The notes under the pieces are model-generated. The model saw only the letters and a program-made list of their open reading frames with translations, searched no databases and was not told the DNA's origin. This document shows, piece after piece, positions 11,816 through 22,368 of a stretch of DNA of 64,000 nucleotides. Within the stretch, counting starts at the first letter, position 1, and every line of letters begins with the position of its first letter. Made by a program: the position numbers and the translations under genes. Source of the stretch: Nymphaea colorata (Eukaryota; Streptophyta; Magnoliopsida; Nymphaeales; Nymphaeaceae); contig NC_045139.1 in NCBI RefSeq assembly GCF_008831285.2, positions 14,180,354 through 14,244,353 of the forward strand, given 5' to 3'.

Positions 11816-14800
11816 TCAGTTATCCCAAAGCAGTTTCCGCGACATCACTGGAGGTGCCAAGCCTGGGATATCTCGAATCTCTTTGTTGTTTGGGTTCACA
11901 ATCTGATCATCAAAATGGCAGATAGAGTTATTTTGACTATCAACTGGGATTTTTTATACGCAAGCAACACAATCTTTAAATTAAATCAGAAGTGAAATAC
12001 ACAGTTAACTAAACCTATGCAATGACTACATTGGCACTTAAAAAATGAGAAAATCCTAGAAGGTGAACACCAAACACGATCATAGTGACGTCCATCATAT
12101 TCCATATCTTATGCTTCGTCCAGTATTCAGAAAGCAAGTAATGAGTTAAAACTTGAAAGGAAAGCTAGATATGAAGCATAAAAGTAATAAAATGCCTTTA
12201 CCCTAATTAGTATCTTTATCAACCTAGGAATGAACATCTAGTTAATTTGGGTGCACTTAGCACATGTGACAATTACGCCAACACTTATTGAGAATAATTT
12301 TACATGTTTTGTCACTTTTACTAGCTCAAAATACTTTGACAAAATATCACCAGACCAATTCAAGAACGCCACAATCTTTTTTTTTTTACATGGATTCACA
12401 ACTTAAATTCCAGGGCTCATGCTCTATCCTGCAAAGCAACTTTTGAATTCACAAACCAGATCGCATGTCACATCCTAATTCCTAGCATTCACTGAATATT
12501 GAGAGAAGGCATTTATGATTTAACTCATTGAGATGGACAAATACCGCAAACAATCACAACATTTGTATGAATTTATTTTTTGGAGGCTAAATTCATTTTA
12601 TTTATGAAACATGGTTTTCAAAAGTGTTACAGAAAGAGAGCCTGCAAGTTTTTAATATAGAAGTGAAACTGTTTATTTTTGAATGTAGACACTAACTATA
12701 CATTATTGCTGCCTTCTGATCAGTGAATTGATCCAATGCAACACTTATAAACAAAAATCTTCTCGTCCACCGAATTGTAGCTATATGTCAAGATGTTGCC
12801 CTTGTAGAGACAGGGAATGTGACCTATCAGTAACCGATATAAAAAAGTAACCCTACTAGGAAATAAAAAGGTATTGAAATATTCTCAAACCTTTACAACG
12901 ATGATGGCGATCACACCACAGACAATGATGAACAGCATAGCCATTATACACCGATCAGTAGCAACCTAGCATAAAGCACAAATAAATGAACAAATGAACA
13001 TGTGACAAATATCAGATAATAGTATACTAAGCACTGAGGCAAGTCCATTATCAAGCCTCATACTGCAAAAAGGACATAAGCAGCTAAGAGCACAAACCTG
13101 CCTACCAATTTCCTTCACAAGTTGGGAAGCCTTCTTGATTGAAAAGTGAATAGAGTCTAACTCATTGACAATTCTACTCATTTGTTCTGTCTGAAAACAC
13201 AAAATAATGCTTTCATGATGCTGACCATAAACATGAAATTGAAATAGATAAGCAATATTTTCATGGTTTGTGTAGGATCACAGACCTGTGCCTTCAAAGC
13301 TGCTGCTGTTTCTGCCCCAACATTAATTGTCTGTTCAACAACCTATCATCCAGAACAGTAAATGAATGATTAGAGCAAGATTTATGAGCAACATATTTAT
13401 GAAGAATTGATATATTAGAAGACTCATGAAACTGCACATGCCCCATTTCAAATCCAAATAGTCTAAGCCATCTTCTTAGCTGAATGCATACTTCATGATC
13501 ATCTGGAAACATTAACCACACGAGCTATACAAGGAAGACATTTCCTTTAATTTAAATTGGAGTTGTATTTCCTCTTATGGTACTGAAAAGCAATAATTAT
13601 TGTCGTTTTTCCCTTCTCAGGAGAATAGTAGCCTGGGACCCATGTATCTTGCATTACATAATAATGTTAGCATTATGCACCACGTCATGTTTATTTAAAT
13701 GAAACATATTATTATTTGAGGAGAAAATTTTCCTTAGAAAGGCCTTCAAAAAATTGCACCTAAAGGAAAGAACAAAACATATGTTTAACAAGTAAACAGA
13801 GGAAATAAAGATAATGATGTTTTCATTTCATGAAGCCTACCTGCTTTGACCTCTCTATAGCTTGATCAGTTTCATCCATCATTTGGTTTCCTTTGTCAAT
13901 CAACTGCTGATTTGTCAATGCTGCCACATACATGAACTATAAATAAGAAAGCTTATTGCTCTTCAGCTACAAAACCAATAACTACGATGGAAGAGTCAAG
14001 AGATGCTAGATGTTCCCATAAAGAAACAGAAGGCAGACAAAGGGATGACATCACTGCCAATAGTTGTGAACTTGAAGAAAAGACACAGGCTGTCCACATC
14101 AGAAGCGTGTCCAGTAATTGCAATCAAAGCTCTTTACGGTCCTACTATTTAAGCCACGTAAATTATGATCTCCATCATGCTATGGTTGTCTAGATTAGAA
14201 AGTAATGCTTCACTAAACTGGAAGAGGGAGGGAGAGAGTGAGTGAGTGAAGATGCTTACATGAAGCTAGTATAACATTATCCTCAGGAGGTCCTTCAGAG
14301 CCAGGTCCATCAAACAGGTCAATTCTCTTGTTCTCAAGGGAACTTGAATATCTAAACACCAATCATGAAGGATACTATTACATAGTCAGAAGATAAGCAT
14401 AGTCTGACTAATCCAAATCAGTTTAAAATGCTGAACAAATGAATCCTCCTTAAGTTTCACTTGCAGAATTTTTCTTCAATGTTTAAGTTTACATCTAAAA
14501 CATTGTCATAAATATCATTAACAGGTTTTAACTGGTGAGGTTTTTGTCAAGTACTTTTCAGCAAAGCTGAAAATCTAAGGAAAAAATCAATAATTTTTTA
14601 GAAAAGGAAAATCCTAAAAATTAGGAAAAAGTAAAATAAATGAAAACTAACAAACAAACATCAAAGTAACTTGATCAAATATAAAAATGATGTTTTAGTA
14701 ATGGTAGAAATGAAGATAAATAATTTAATTTAAATTTTAAACTTTAAAGCAAAAATGACGCAAAAAAGACCAGGAAAACTAAAAAAAATAAAAAAATTAT

Positions 14801-16397
14801 GTCAGAGTGCTTTCAACAAATGGGAAACAGATGGGGTTTTTCTCGTCTTGGTCTTTTTCGAAAAAGGGGATCTCCATATCACAACCTAGTCATTTTATAA
14901 CAATTTGTCAGAAGCAAGAGAGAGAATGAGAAATAGATTACATACTTTTTGCGAAGTGCGACATAGGAATTCAATTCTTTAATCTGCAAAAAACATAGAC
15001 ATAGAAATCAGCTTGACACTGGAATGAGACTGAAAATTTTGCAGCAAATAATCATGCTTTGTGAGAGTTAAGTAGCCCATCACCATTGACTGTTTTTTCT
15101 CACTGAGCATCTTATTTGTTTGGAAATCATAACTACCCTCTTCTTCCTTAATTCCTTGGTCAAACTCCTTAATAAGCCTGGGTGGAAAAGACAAGACAAG
15201 TTACAATAGTGATTGGTGAACACGAATATTCTTTATGACCTCAATATGTTTAGCAGTAGGAAAGATGTCAATAAGCATTAACCATCCAACAGCAATCAAA
15301 CTGTGTTTTATCTCTTGTGCTAAAAGAGTGTAAAGTTGATGTATGTGTAATTAGAAGTGTTTCTCATACTTGATACTTGAGCATCAAACACGAACAAAAT
15401 TCCATGTGCTAAAACTGAAACGTAGTAAAACATAGTCGCCAGGTTACTTGATCAGACAAAATGATAAAGATGAAAGCTGCTACCTCTTACAGTCACGCAT
15501 CTTTCCTGTCAGTTCTTCCAATTGTCTACTCTGCCTACTAGCATCTTTAATCTTTTCCAGCTTCTGAAAGCCATTCCTGCAAAAGAACATGGTACATTAG
15601 CATTAGAGAGAGTTAGAAGAAGCCTGAAAATCATTTCAGCATAACTGCATTAAGTTGCAAATGGGAATATAAAAATTTACATATCAGTGATTTATTACTA
15701 TGGACTTTCTAGTAAAATATCACTTCACAATGTCATATATTAAGATTTCGCATGAACAGGAAAACAAAAAAAATGTTGAGAATGGAAAATGAATCTACCA
15801 AATTTGCGAACGCCAAGCTTCATTGACAATATGGGCAAGCAATAAACGCACAGTAAAATTTTCACGTTTACTTACATAATTCCTTTGAATAGACTCATAG
15901 AGAGCGATAAAAAAAAAAAGAACTCCTGAATTTTTTCTTTTTTTCTCAACAAAGTAACTAAGGAGAGACAGAAGCGAAAAACGAGAAAATTGTATTCCCG
16001 CCTATGTTTTGTCAGAAAAAGAAAAACACACACACACACACACATGAAACAGGAATTTTGTTCTCGATCGTGATCTGTCGAAAATGGACTGAACCCACAA
16101 AGAATGGTGGTGCCTTGTTGCTTCATTGCAAAACTCCTTATGGCTCTTTTTTTTCTTCCAAAAAATAAGAAGAGCAATATCTAGATGAGTATATAATCTT
16201 ATAACACATTAAAACTTACGTCCATTATTTATTAACAACATGAAAAAGAATTCTTCAATAAGAATATGAGGCAATGAGCACACCAACAAAACGACCATCA
16301 TTCAGATTCAGAAAGCTTACGCCAATGCCCGGAACATATCGGTGATCTGCCCATCGAGTTCGGCGAGGGTGCCGCTGACCATCGACATCGGATCCAT
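11816..16397 (-). CDS. NPSN11: NPSN11-like Qb-SNARE (novel plant SNARE)
   Basis: A tail-anchored SNARE that drives vesicle fusion; the Arabidopsis family member acts with the syntaxin KNOLLE at the forming cell plate. Exons on the minus strand: 16397-16321, 15576-15484, 15177-15084, 14983-14946, 14351-14260, 13920-13841, 13342-13286, 13190-13098, 12965-12891 and 11902-11816. They total 786 nt, or 261 aa plus stop, close to the roughly 265 aa of Arabidopsis NPSN11. The start MDPMSMVSGTLAELDGQI and the segment NGFQKLEKIKDA are family hallmarks. The Qb SNARE helix runs from about residue 133 to 207 and includes EQMSRIVNELDSIHFSIKK. One membrane helix follows at about 214-232, and the end is NPNNKEIRDIPGLAPP and a short tail. 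All phases join. Exon 4 is only 38 nt. Sequence upstream of the ATG is GC-rich (16600-16720), in contrast to the AT-rich introns. Confidence 0.95.
16026..16043. repeat. (AC)9 microsatellite in NPSN11 intron 1
   Basis: A short pure AC run inside the first intron (15577-16320) of the SNARE gene. Confidence 0.9.
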
Positions 16398-16790
16398 GTT
16401 GGTCGCTCTGTATCAAAACAAAGCCTCGTAATCGACCATAACCGAAAACCTCAAATGGGATCGCAAAGAAGACACTAAAAGCGACTAAATCCATATATTT
16501 TACAGGATAAGAAGCTTCACGTCCCTCCGCACTTACGGGAGCTTGGCAAATGCAGAAATGTGAGGGCGGAAAAGAAAGAGACAGGGACGACAGGAACAGA
16601 AAGTACGCTCGCTCACCGGAGGATGGAGATCGACGGACCGCAGCAACTCGCAGAGGGGATCGGACGTTGCTCCGGCCGCGAAGGGGAGGTGGGCGAGCTC
16701 CGGCTCCTCCCGTGCTGTTATTGGGACGTTCTTCGTTTATAGAATAACGAAAACTAACGCCTGAGTTGTCAGCTGCGTTCAAATTGGTAT
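16398..16790 (-). promoter_or_regulatory. GC-rich leader and promoter region of NPSN11
   Basis: Directly upstream of the SNARE start codon. The part from about 16600 to 16720 is strikingly GC-rich compared with the flanks, as is common around plant transcription starts. An open frame runs through it on the minus strand, but it is out of keeping with the conserved protein start at 16397. Confidence 0.4.
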
Positions 16791-16810
16791 TCCGGATCCG
16801 AATCTCGGGA

Positions 16811-17135
16811 TAGAGATGTGAACGGATCGGACTCGATTTGGGCCTGAAGTGTCACCGAATTGAACTCCAACCTTCTCGGATCCAGCTTATTTGGATCCGT
16901 ATGCAGATGGAATTATTAGAAACTGAGTCCCAAGTCGTTTATGGATCATTTGGGTGATCCATTGGTACCAATTTTAGGAATCACATTTTGACGCTATGAG
17001 CAAAGTTTCTACGATGTTTGAATGCGTTTCACATAATATATTTATAATCAATTCTGACTTGGATCATCTCAGTTTGGATTTGGACTCAGATGCCAAATTC
17101 CAGATTCAAAGTTATTTCTTTTACATTTGTTAACT
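16811..17135. repeat. Dispersed repeat copy with TAGAGATGTGAACGGAT head
   Basis: Begins TAGAGATGTGAACGGATCGG and continues with GGATCC, GGATTTGG and CAGATTC motifs. The head resembles those at 32921 and 6055, and the body resembles other non-coding segments rich in ATCTGAATCC-like words. Confidence 0.5.
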
Positions 17136-19083
17136 ACTAATCCACCAAGATTGCAATCCTGCCTTTCCCTGGAAAACAAACGCGTTCATGATTTATAGTA
17201 AGCATTTCCCAAAAAAAAAAAAAAATCCAACAAGATCTGTCATTTCATAGTAAAGCAATAATTTTGGAGACATCCGAGCTTCAATCAAGTTGGTGCGAGT
17301 ACCGCCAATCAACCAAGAAGGTATATCTGGAAGGATTTGATCGACCAGGGCATGCACCTGCCTTTTCTGCCTCACTGTAAAATGCAATGAGAAGCTTATA
17401 AGAAATGGATTTTTTTTTTTTAAGTGAGAAAATTTTAAAGTTTGTATCATGGAAAAGAGAACATGAACTGGCCAGAAGTCATGACATCTTGATTCTTGAG
17501 ACAGTTTGTTCACGGAAAAAACATCACCTTGAGCTAGCGTGTCATTGCCCTGCTGCGAAATGAGCAGATGAATGTAGAAGCTTGGCAAGGAAACAAGTTT
17601 GCAGCCAATCCAGCATGAAAAATAGTAGAGGATATGTAGAGTTGCAGTCTTCTAGACTACTGTAAGTTCAAGGACACAACATGATATAATGGAGAGAGTC
17701 TTATTGCCTACAAGTGAAGCTTCTGCATATTCAGGCATGTGCAAGAACGATAGGTACAGGGTGATAATCATGAAGCTAAAACCAAGGTTTCTCAGCATCT
17801 GAAGAATGAAAAAGTAACCAGGGTTGCATGCCTGCGGCCACCCAAAAACTGAATCTATTAAATGTCTATTTCCTTGCAGAGTTGGTTGTAGTCCTTTGGA
17901 GTTTAATCTGAAAACCTCATCCACTGTCTATTCGCGAAACATTACCCTAAAGTCTTTTCACCCCTCGTGGGATGGACAGGCCATAATCTAGAGATTTTGA
18001 AGTCCTGTTCAGGCCCATAAAGGACAGTGTTCTGACATCATAGAAAGGCACGAGCATAATCTTGTCTGCGATGGATGTTCTTGATTTGCATGTTCACAGC
18101 AGATGCTTATTTATAAGTTCATGCCCACATTTTTTATATGCATACAATAACCAGTAGGTTCAGACAAAATGGAAAACATGAAACCTAAACTTGCATCAGT
18201 TGACAGCTATGGCTCCGCATCGCGTTTGATGTTATTGGATCACCACGCACCATCATGTCAACATTCAGCTCCCCAACCTCCAAGTCTCCAACCCGCCTTG
18301 AAGCTTCATCCATGTGATCCTAGTAATACCAGGCAAACCGAATTGCAAAAAGACCTCTTTTACATGACAGTCCTTCGTCAAAATCTGTAACAAACAGGAG
18401 ACCATGGTAGACCAAGTAGGAAATAGATATATCAAGCCTTCTTGCTTTTCTGAAATAATCATCCTGCACAGATTCACAAATAAGCATTTGAAATTTCCAA
18501 TCACAACGAGGAAGCCTTCGGTATCACACTAGTTGCAAATGTCATGGTCAAGTTATACTTTCAGACTGTAGCAATAATGTAAGCCCCATATTCAAGAAAA
18601 TTCCAATTGGAACGGGATGACAATTAGAGACTCAAGTTTGCAATAGAGAAAAGTGATTTTACATCTGAACAGATCATTTCTTCTTGGCGGTCCTACAAAC
18701 ATCAATTCAGAAGACCATTGAGACAAAGGAACATGTACATTAGAAGAGTATAAGATGGAGAAAATTTTTCTTGGACTCTAGTGACATGCTAGCAAAAGCT
18801 GAAATACAAACAACCCTGACCGATTCTCAATTTTATCAGAGCTGAAAAGTTTTTTTTTATGCAACCTTCCAGGCAGTCCAGCAAAAGTCGTTGAGCTTCC
18901 GTTATACCAATAACAGTAGCATGTTCAAAGATGAAAATAAAGCGAAGTCTATTTCAAATATTTGTAATTGTATGTTGTCTAAAGACTCTAAACATAAATT
19001 GATAAATTATTGCAAGTTACAGATTACAACCATGTGGAGGAGGAGCATGCTTCTCTGACTGGGGAATAACCAGCACAATAGCA
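17136..19083. other. Downstream region of the P-class PPR gene, unidentified
   Basis: About 1.9 kb between the SNARE promoter and the PPR stop codon. Several minus-strand open frames occur (about 17193-17588, 17652-17924 and 18265-18504). I do not recognise a family in them and could not link them with splice sites. The right part could be the 3' untranslated region of the PPR gene; the rest may be relics. Confidence 0.4.
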
Positions 19084-20823
19084 TTATATTCCCTGCACCC
19101 TTGAACAACCTAGTTTCTTTTTACCTTCTGCTTGTGCCATCCATTGCTGAATTATTTCTTTCTTTTTCCACATACCATTTTTGTCTAGTTCCTCCATCAA
19201 TAACTGGTAGGTACGATACTTGGGGACATGCCCTTTAAGTACCATTTCCTCAAAAAACAAGCATGCATGCGTCAGCTTTTTGACCCCACAAAGTCCACGT
19301 ATTAGAAGAGTATATGTCCCAAGATCAAGGCTTATATCTTTCTCATGCATGTCATGAATTAAATATGCAAGGACTTTCATCCACTTCCTCCAACAGAAAA
19401 GTTTCAGCAATGGAGCATAAGTTTGAAGATCAGGCTTGCAGGAGCTCCTCTCCATTGTCTGCAAAAGTTTAATAGCATATTCTTCTTGTGAATGCAAACA
19501 CGCTATTGAAATTAGAGTATTATACGTTGTTATGTTCGGTGAATTCCCACTATTAATCATCTCATCAAGGACACGTCTTGCATCCTCTTGTCTACCAGCT
19601 CTCCCCATAATATATAACAAAGAGTTAAAGAAGGATGTATCAGGGGAACAACCATTTCTCTTCATCCTTTCAAATATTTGAAGGGCACTGTCAGTCTCTT
19701 TTGCCTTCCCTAAAGCATGCATTACTATGGTGTAAGTAACAACGTTTGGAGGGCAGCCTTTAGCTTGCATCTCATCTAGAAGAGAATCAACCTTCTGAAA
19801 ATTTTTCATGCGGCAATATTCCTCAACTATACTAGTATAGGAAACTACACATGGACGAAAACCATGCCTCCCCATCTCCTCCATAGTCCACTCAGCCTCG
19901 TCTAGCCGCTGAGCTTTGCACCAACCATGAATCAAAATGTTGAATGTATGAGCATCAGGCTGTATCTTACTCTTAAGCTCTAGAAATACCTCCCTTGCAC
20001 GCTCGACTCTACGCTCCTTACAGAGAGTATCTAACAGCACATTCATGGCAGCAGTATCCTTCTTCAAGCCGAATCGCTCCATCTCATTGAATGCATCCAC
20101 TGCGCGCCTCCATTTACGAACACCTGCGTACCTTCTCATAATCTTACTCATTGTTACCAGAGAGATAAAACCACTTTGTTGATTCATTTCCTCAACCAAA
20201 TCCCACATTTCATCGAACTGCTTCATTTTTCCAAGTATGTCGACCATTGCATTATACGAATCTGCGTCGTGACTGTAATTCCTTTGGGAACCAACCCACC
20301 TGAAAAAACTCAATGCCGATTTCCAATCATTGCTAAATCTTTTGAGTACTCTGTCAACCAACTCTTTCGAAATATCAATTCCACAACCATCCAAATCTCT
20401 CACAGTCGCTTCATGAGAATCCAAATTACGCCGAAGAACCCTGCTTATCTTCTCCACATAATCATCCAAACCCGATTGAAGCGTGGTTCTGGAATCAGTT
20501 TCATTGCCAAAAACCCTCAAACGACCAATCCTGCCTCCAAGTTTCCCGTCGTCTCCAGGAAGCACAAAAAAGTCGTCATTCGAATCGTTGGCGCCTTGAT
20601 CTCCAGCATATTTGAACCAATCGGGGAGGTCTGAAGATACACTCCAGCTAGAGAACCCATTGAAACGATTAACCAACAATAAATTTAAGCGATAAACAAC
20701 ACTATCATCGACTTGGATTCTTCTTTGCAAACCGAAACATCGAGAACTCATCAGAAATCTGATTCTAGGAAGCATTTCTACGAACCAACCAACACGAAAG
20801 AACCATGAAATTAGCCCAAACAA
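19084..20823 (-). CDS. P-class pentatricopeptide repeat protein, probably mitochondrial
   Basis: An intronless 579-aa frame, typical of plant PPR genes. These proteins bind organelle RNA and help in its stability, splicing or translation. From about residue 185 to 560 the protein is tiled by roughly 35-residue P-type repeats, for example DSYNAMVDILGKMKQFDEM, HTFNILIHGWCKAQRLDEA and VTYTIVMHALGKAKETDSA. No E or DYW extension follows. The N-terminus is rich in Arg, Ser and hydrophobic residues and lacks early acidic residues, which fits a mitochondrial targeting peptide. A second Met at residue 18 (codon at 20772), MLPRIRFLMSSRCFG, could be the true start. From memory the overall layout resembles Arabidopsis At3g04130 and its relatives; this assignment is tentative. 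Confidence 0.92.
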   Translation of the reverse strand: MFGLISWFFRVGWFVEMLPRIRFLMSSRCFGLQRRIQVDDSVVYRLNLLLVNRFNGFSSWSVSSDLPDWFKYAGDQGANDSNDDFFVLPGDDGKLGGRIGRLRVFGNETDSRTTLQSGLDDYVEKISRVLRRNLDSHEATVRDLDGCGIDISKELVDRVLKRFSNDWKSALSFFRWVGSQRNYSHDADSYNAMVDILGKMKQFDEMWDLVEEMNQQSGFISLVTMSKIMRRYAGVRKWRRAVDAFNEMERFGLKKDTAAMNVLLDTLCKERRVERAREVFLELKSKIQPDAHTFNILIHGWCKAQRLDEAEWTMEEMGRHGFRPCVVSYTSIVEEYCRMKNFQKVDSLLDEMQAKGCPPNVVTYTIVMHALGKAKETDSALQIFERMKRNGCSPDTSFFNSLLYIMGRAGRQEDARRVLDEMINSGNSPNITTYNTLISIACLHSQEEYAIKLLQTMERSSCKPDLQTYAPLLKLFCWRKWMKVLAYLIHDMHEKDISLDLGTYTLLIRGLCGVKKLTHACLFFEEMVLKGHVPKYRTYQLLMEELDKNGMWKKKEIIQQWMAQAEGKKKLGCSRVQGI

Positions 20824-22368
20824 GCAATAATCCCAATGTTGGTGTCTGTCGAATCAATTGCACGTCAAAACTGTAACCTTACTCCACCTTTAACTTTGAG
20901 AAAAAAAGGGAAGAGAAAAGGGAATATGTCCCAAATCATGATTTTCGAGATGATTTTCGAGATGCAAACGGTTCTCGACGAATGGTACCTTGTTTCAAGA
21001 AATGGAAGCCGTCGGTCGCTTTCTAGCCGGCTATCCTCTGAGAAGCGAAGGCGAATCCGGACAGCCGTAGAAATTTGGGTTAAGTACTGCTTAACGAACC
21101 ATGTTCTAGCTCGATGGTACGCTCTTCATTTAAACAAATGGAGGGTTCATCCAACTATGTCAAAAGAGGGGCCAAAAGCTCCTTGGGTACCCAAAATTTC
21201 AATGTATATATAATTGGTTTTTTGCGACATTTAACACATTGAAAATATATTTGTGTTCCATTTAACTTATCTTTTTTCTTTTAACAAAAAAAAAATGCTA
21301 ATGCAAATGAAAAAGTTCACAATTTCCTTATTAAACACATAATATAAATAGCCTCTATTATGGTTTTGACCTGCCATATTTATATTTATATTTGAGTTAT
21401 AAGGATGTCTTATTGTGATTGACAAATTCATCCTACATATTTGCACGTCCCCCAGGCAAGTTCATATTTTGTTTTTCTAAACGTGGTTAAGTAACCAAGG
21501 GTTTACCATATTATATATTCAACGAAATGGTACCCATAATTTAAAAGACTCTTCTTTTAATTTTTTTAAGGACAGGACGAAAATAGTTTCTGATTGACAT
21601 ATTGAACCTTAGGTCCAATTTAACATGTTTAAGTAAAGGTTGGGATGAATGTGTTAATAGGCTGTAATATAAAATGAATTTGTTGGTTAAAAGAGGTCAA
21701 GTATATATTCAAGCTTTAGGTATATATGCCCCATTTTCCATGTAAATGAAATTGCTGAGTGTAACTTTTGCAGCTCTTCCTTTTTAAGTCTGGGTATGCC
21801 TGACTTGTTCAATGCACCGTGTGATCATTCTAGGGAAGGGGAAGTTGGTGACGCATACAACAAAGCACCAACAAGCTAAAACAGGGAGGAAGAGAACATA
21901 GAATCTGGCCATGCCGGCAGAGGCAAGAGCAGAGTGTCAAACAAGAGAATAGGCACAGTCATGTCATAAACATACTCCTCACTCATTATTCTGTTGTATG
22001 GAGTACACAGGATTCGTCTGTCGGGCCTTTGACATGCCTTTAGGCCACACTGCTGAGGAGCCAGATGAGTCTGTCCCGCTAGTGTGACTTTATTCTTGGG
22101 AGAAAATGAGTGCCTTAGTTTCTATATAATGATCTCACTTTGTTCTGTTGGAAGCCCTTAAATCCATTTTGTCTTTTCTGAATTTCTGAATTTTCTTGTG
22201 ATGTTTGTACGTAAAGCTAGAAAGAAACAAGGTTTGCCCATTGGCAGCATAAAACTCCTCTTGCCAGATGGTGCACTAGCCTGAGAATGTTCCTTCCTTT
22301 CCAACTTGTGCTGTCCTCGAGGAGCTCAGATGGATGCTTCATTATAGCTACCAGTTGCATCCTATTTC
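20824..22368. other. Intergenic region between the two PPR genes
   Basis: Holds the promoter of the P-class PPR gene on the left and the 3' flank of the DYW gene on the right. A 125-codon plus-strand frame at 20836-21213 has no recognisable domain and is probably chance. The middle is AT-rich and featureless. Confidence 0.5.

Noticed and set aside
20836-21213. 125-codon plus-strand frame divergent from the PPR gene
   Set aside because: No domain is seen, and it starts 13 nt from the PPR start codon in what should be promoter sequence.
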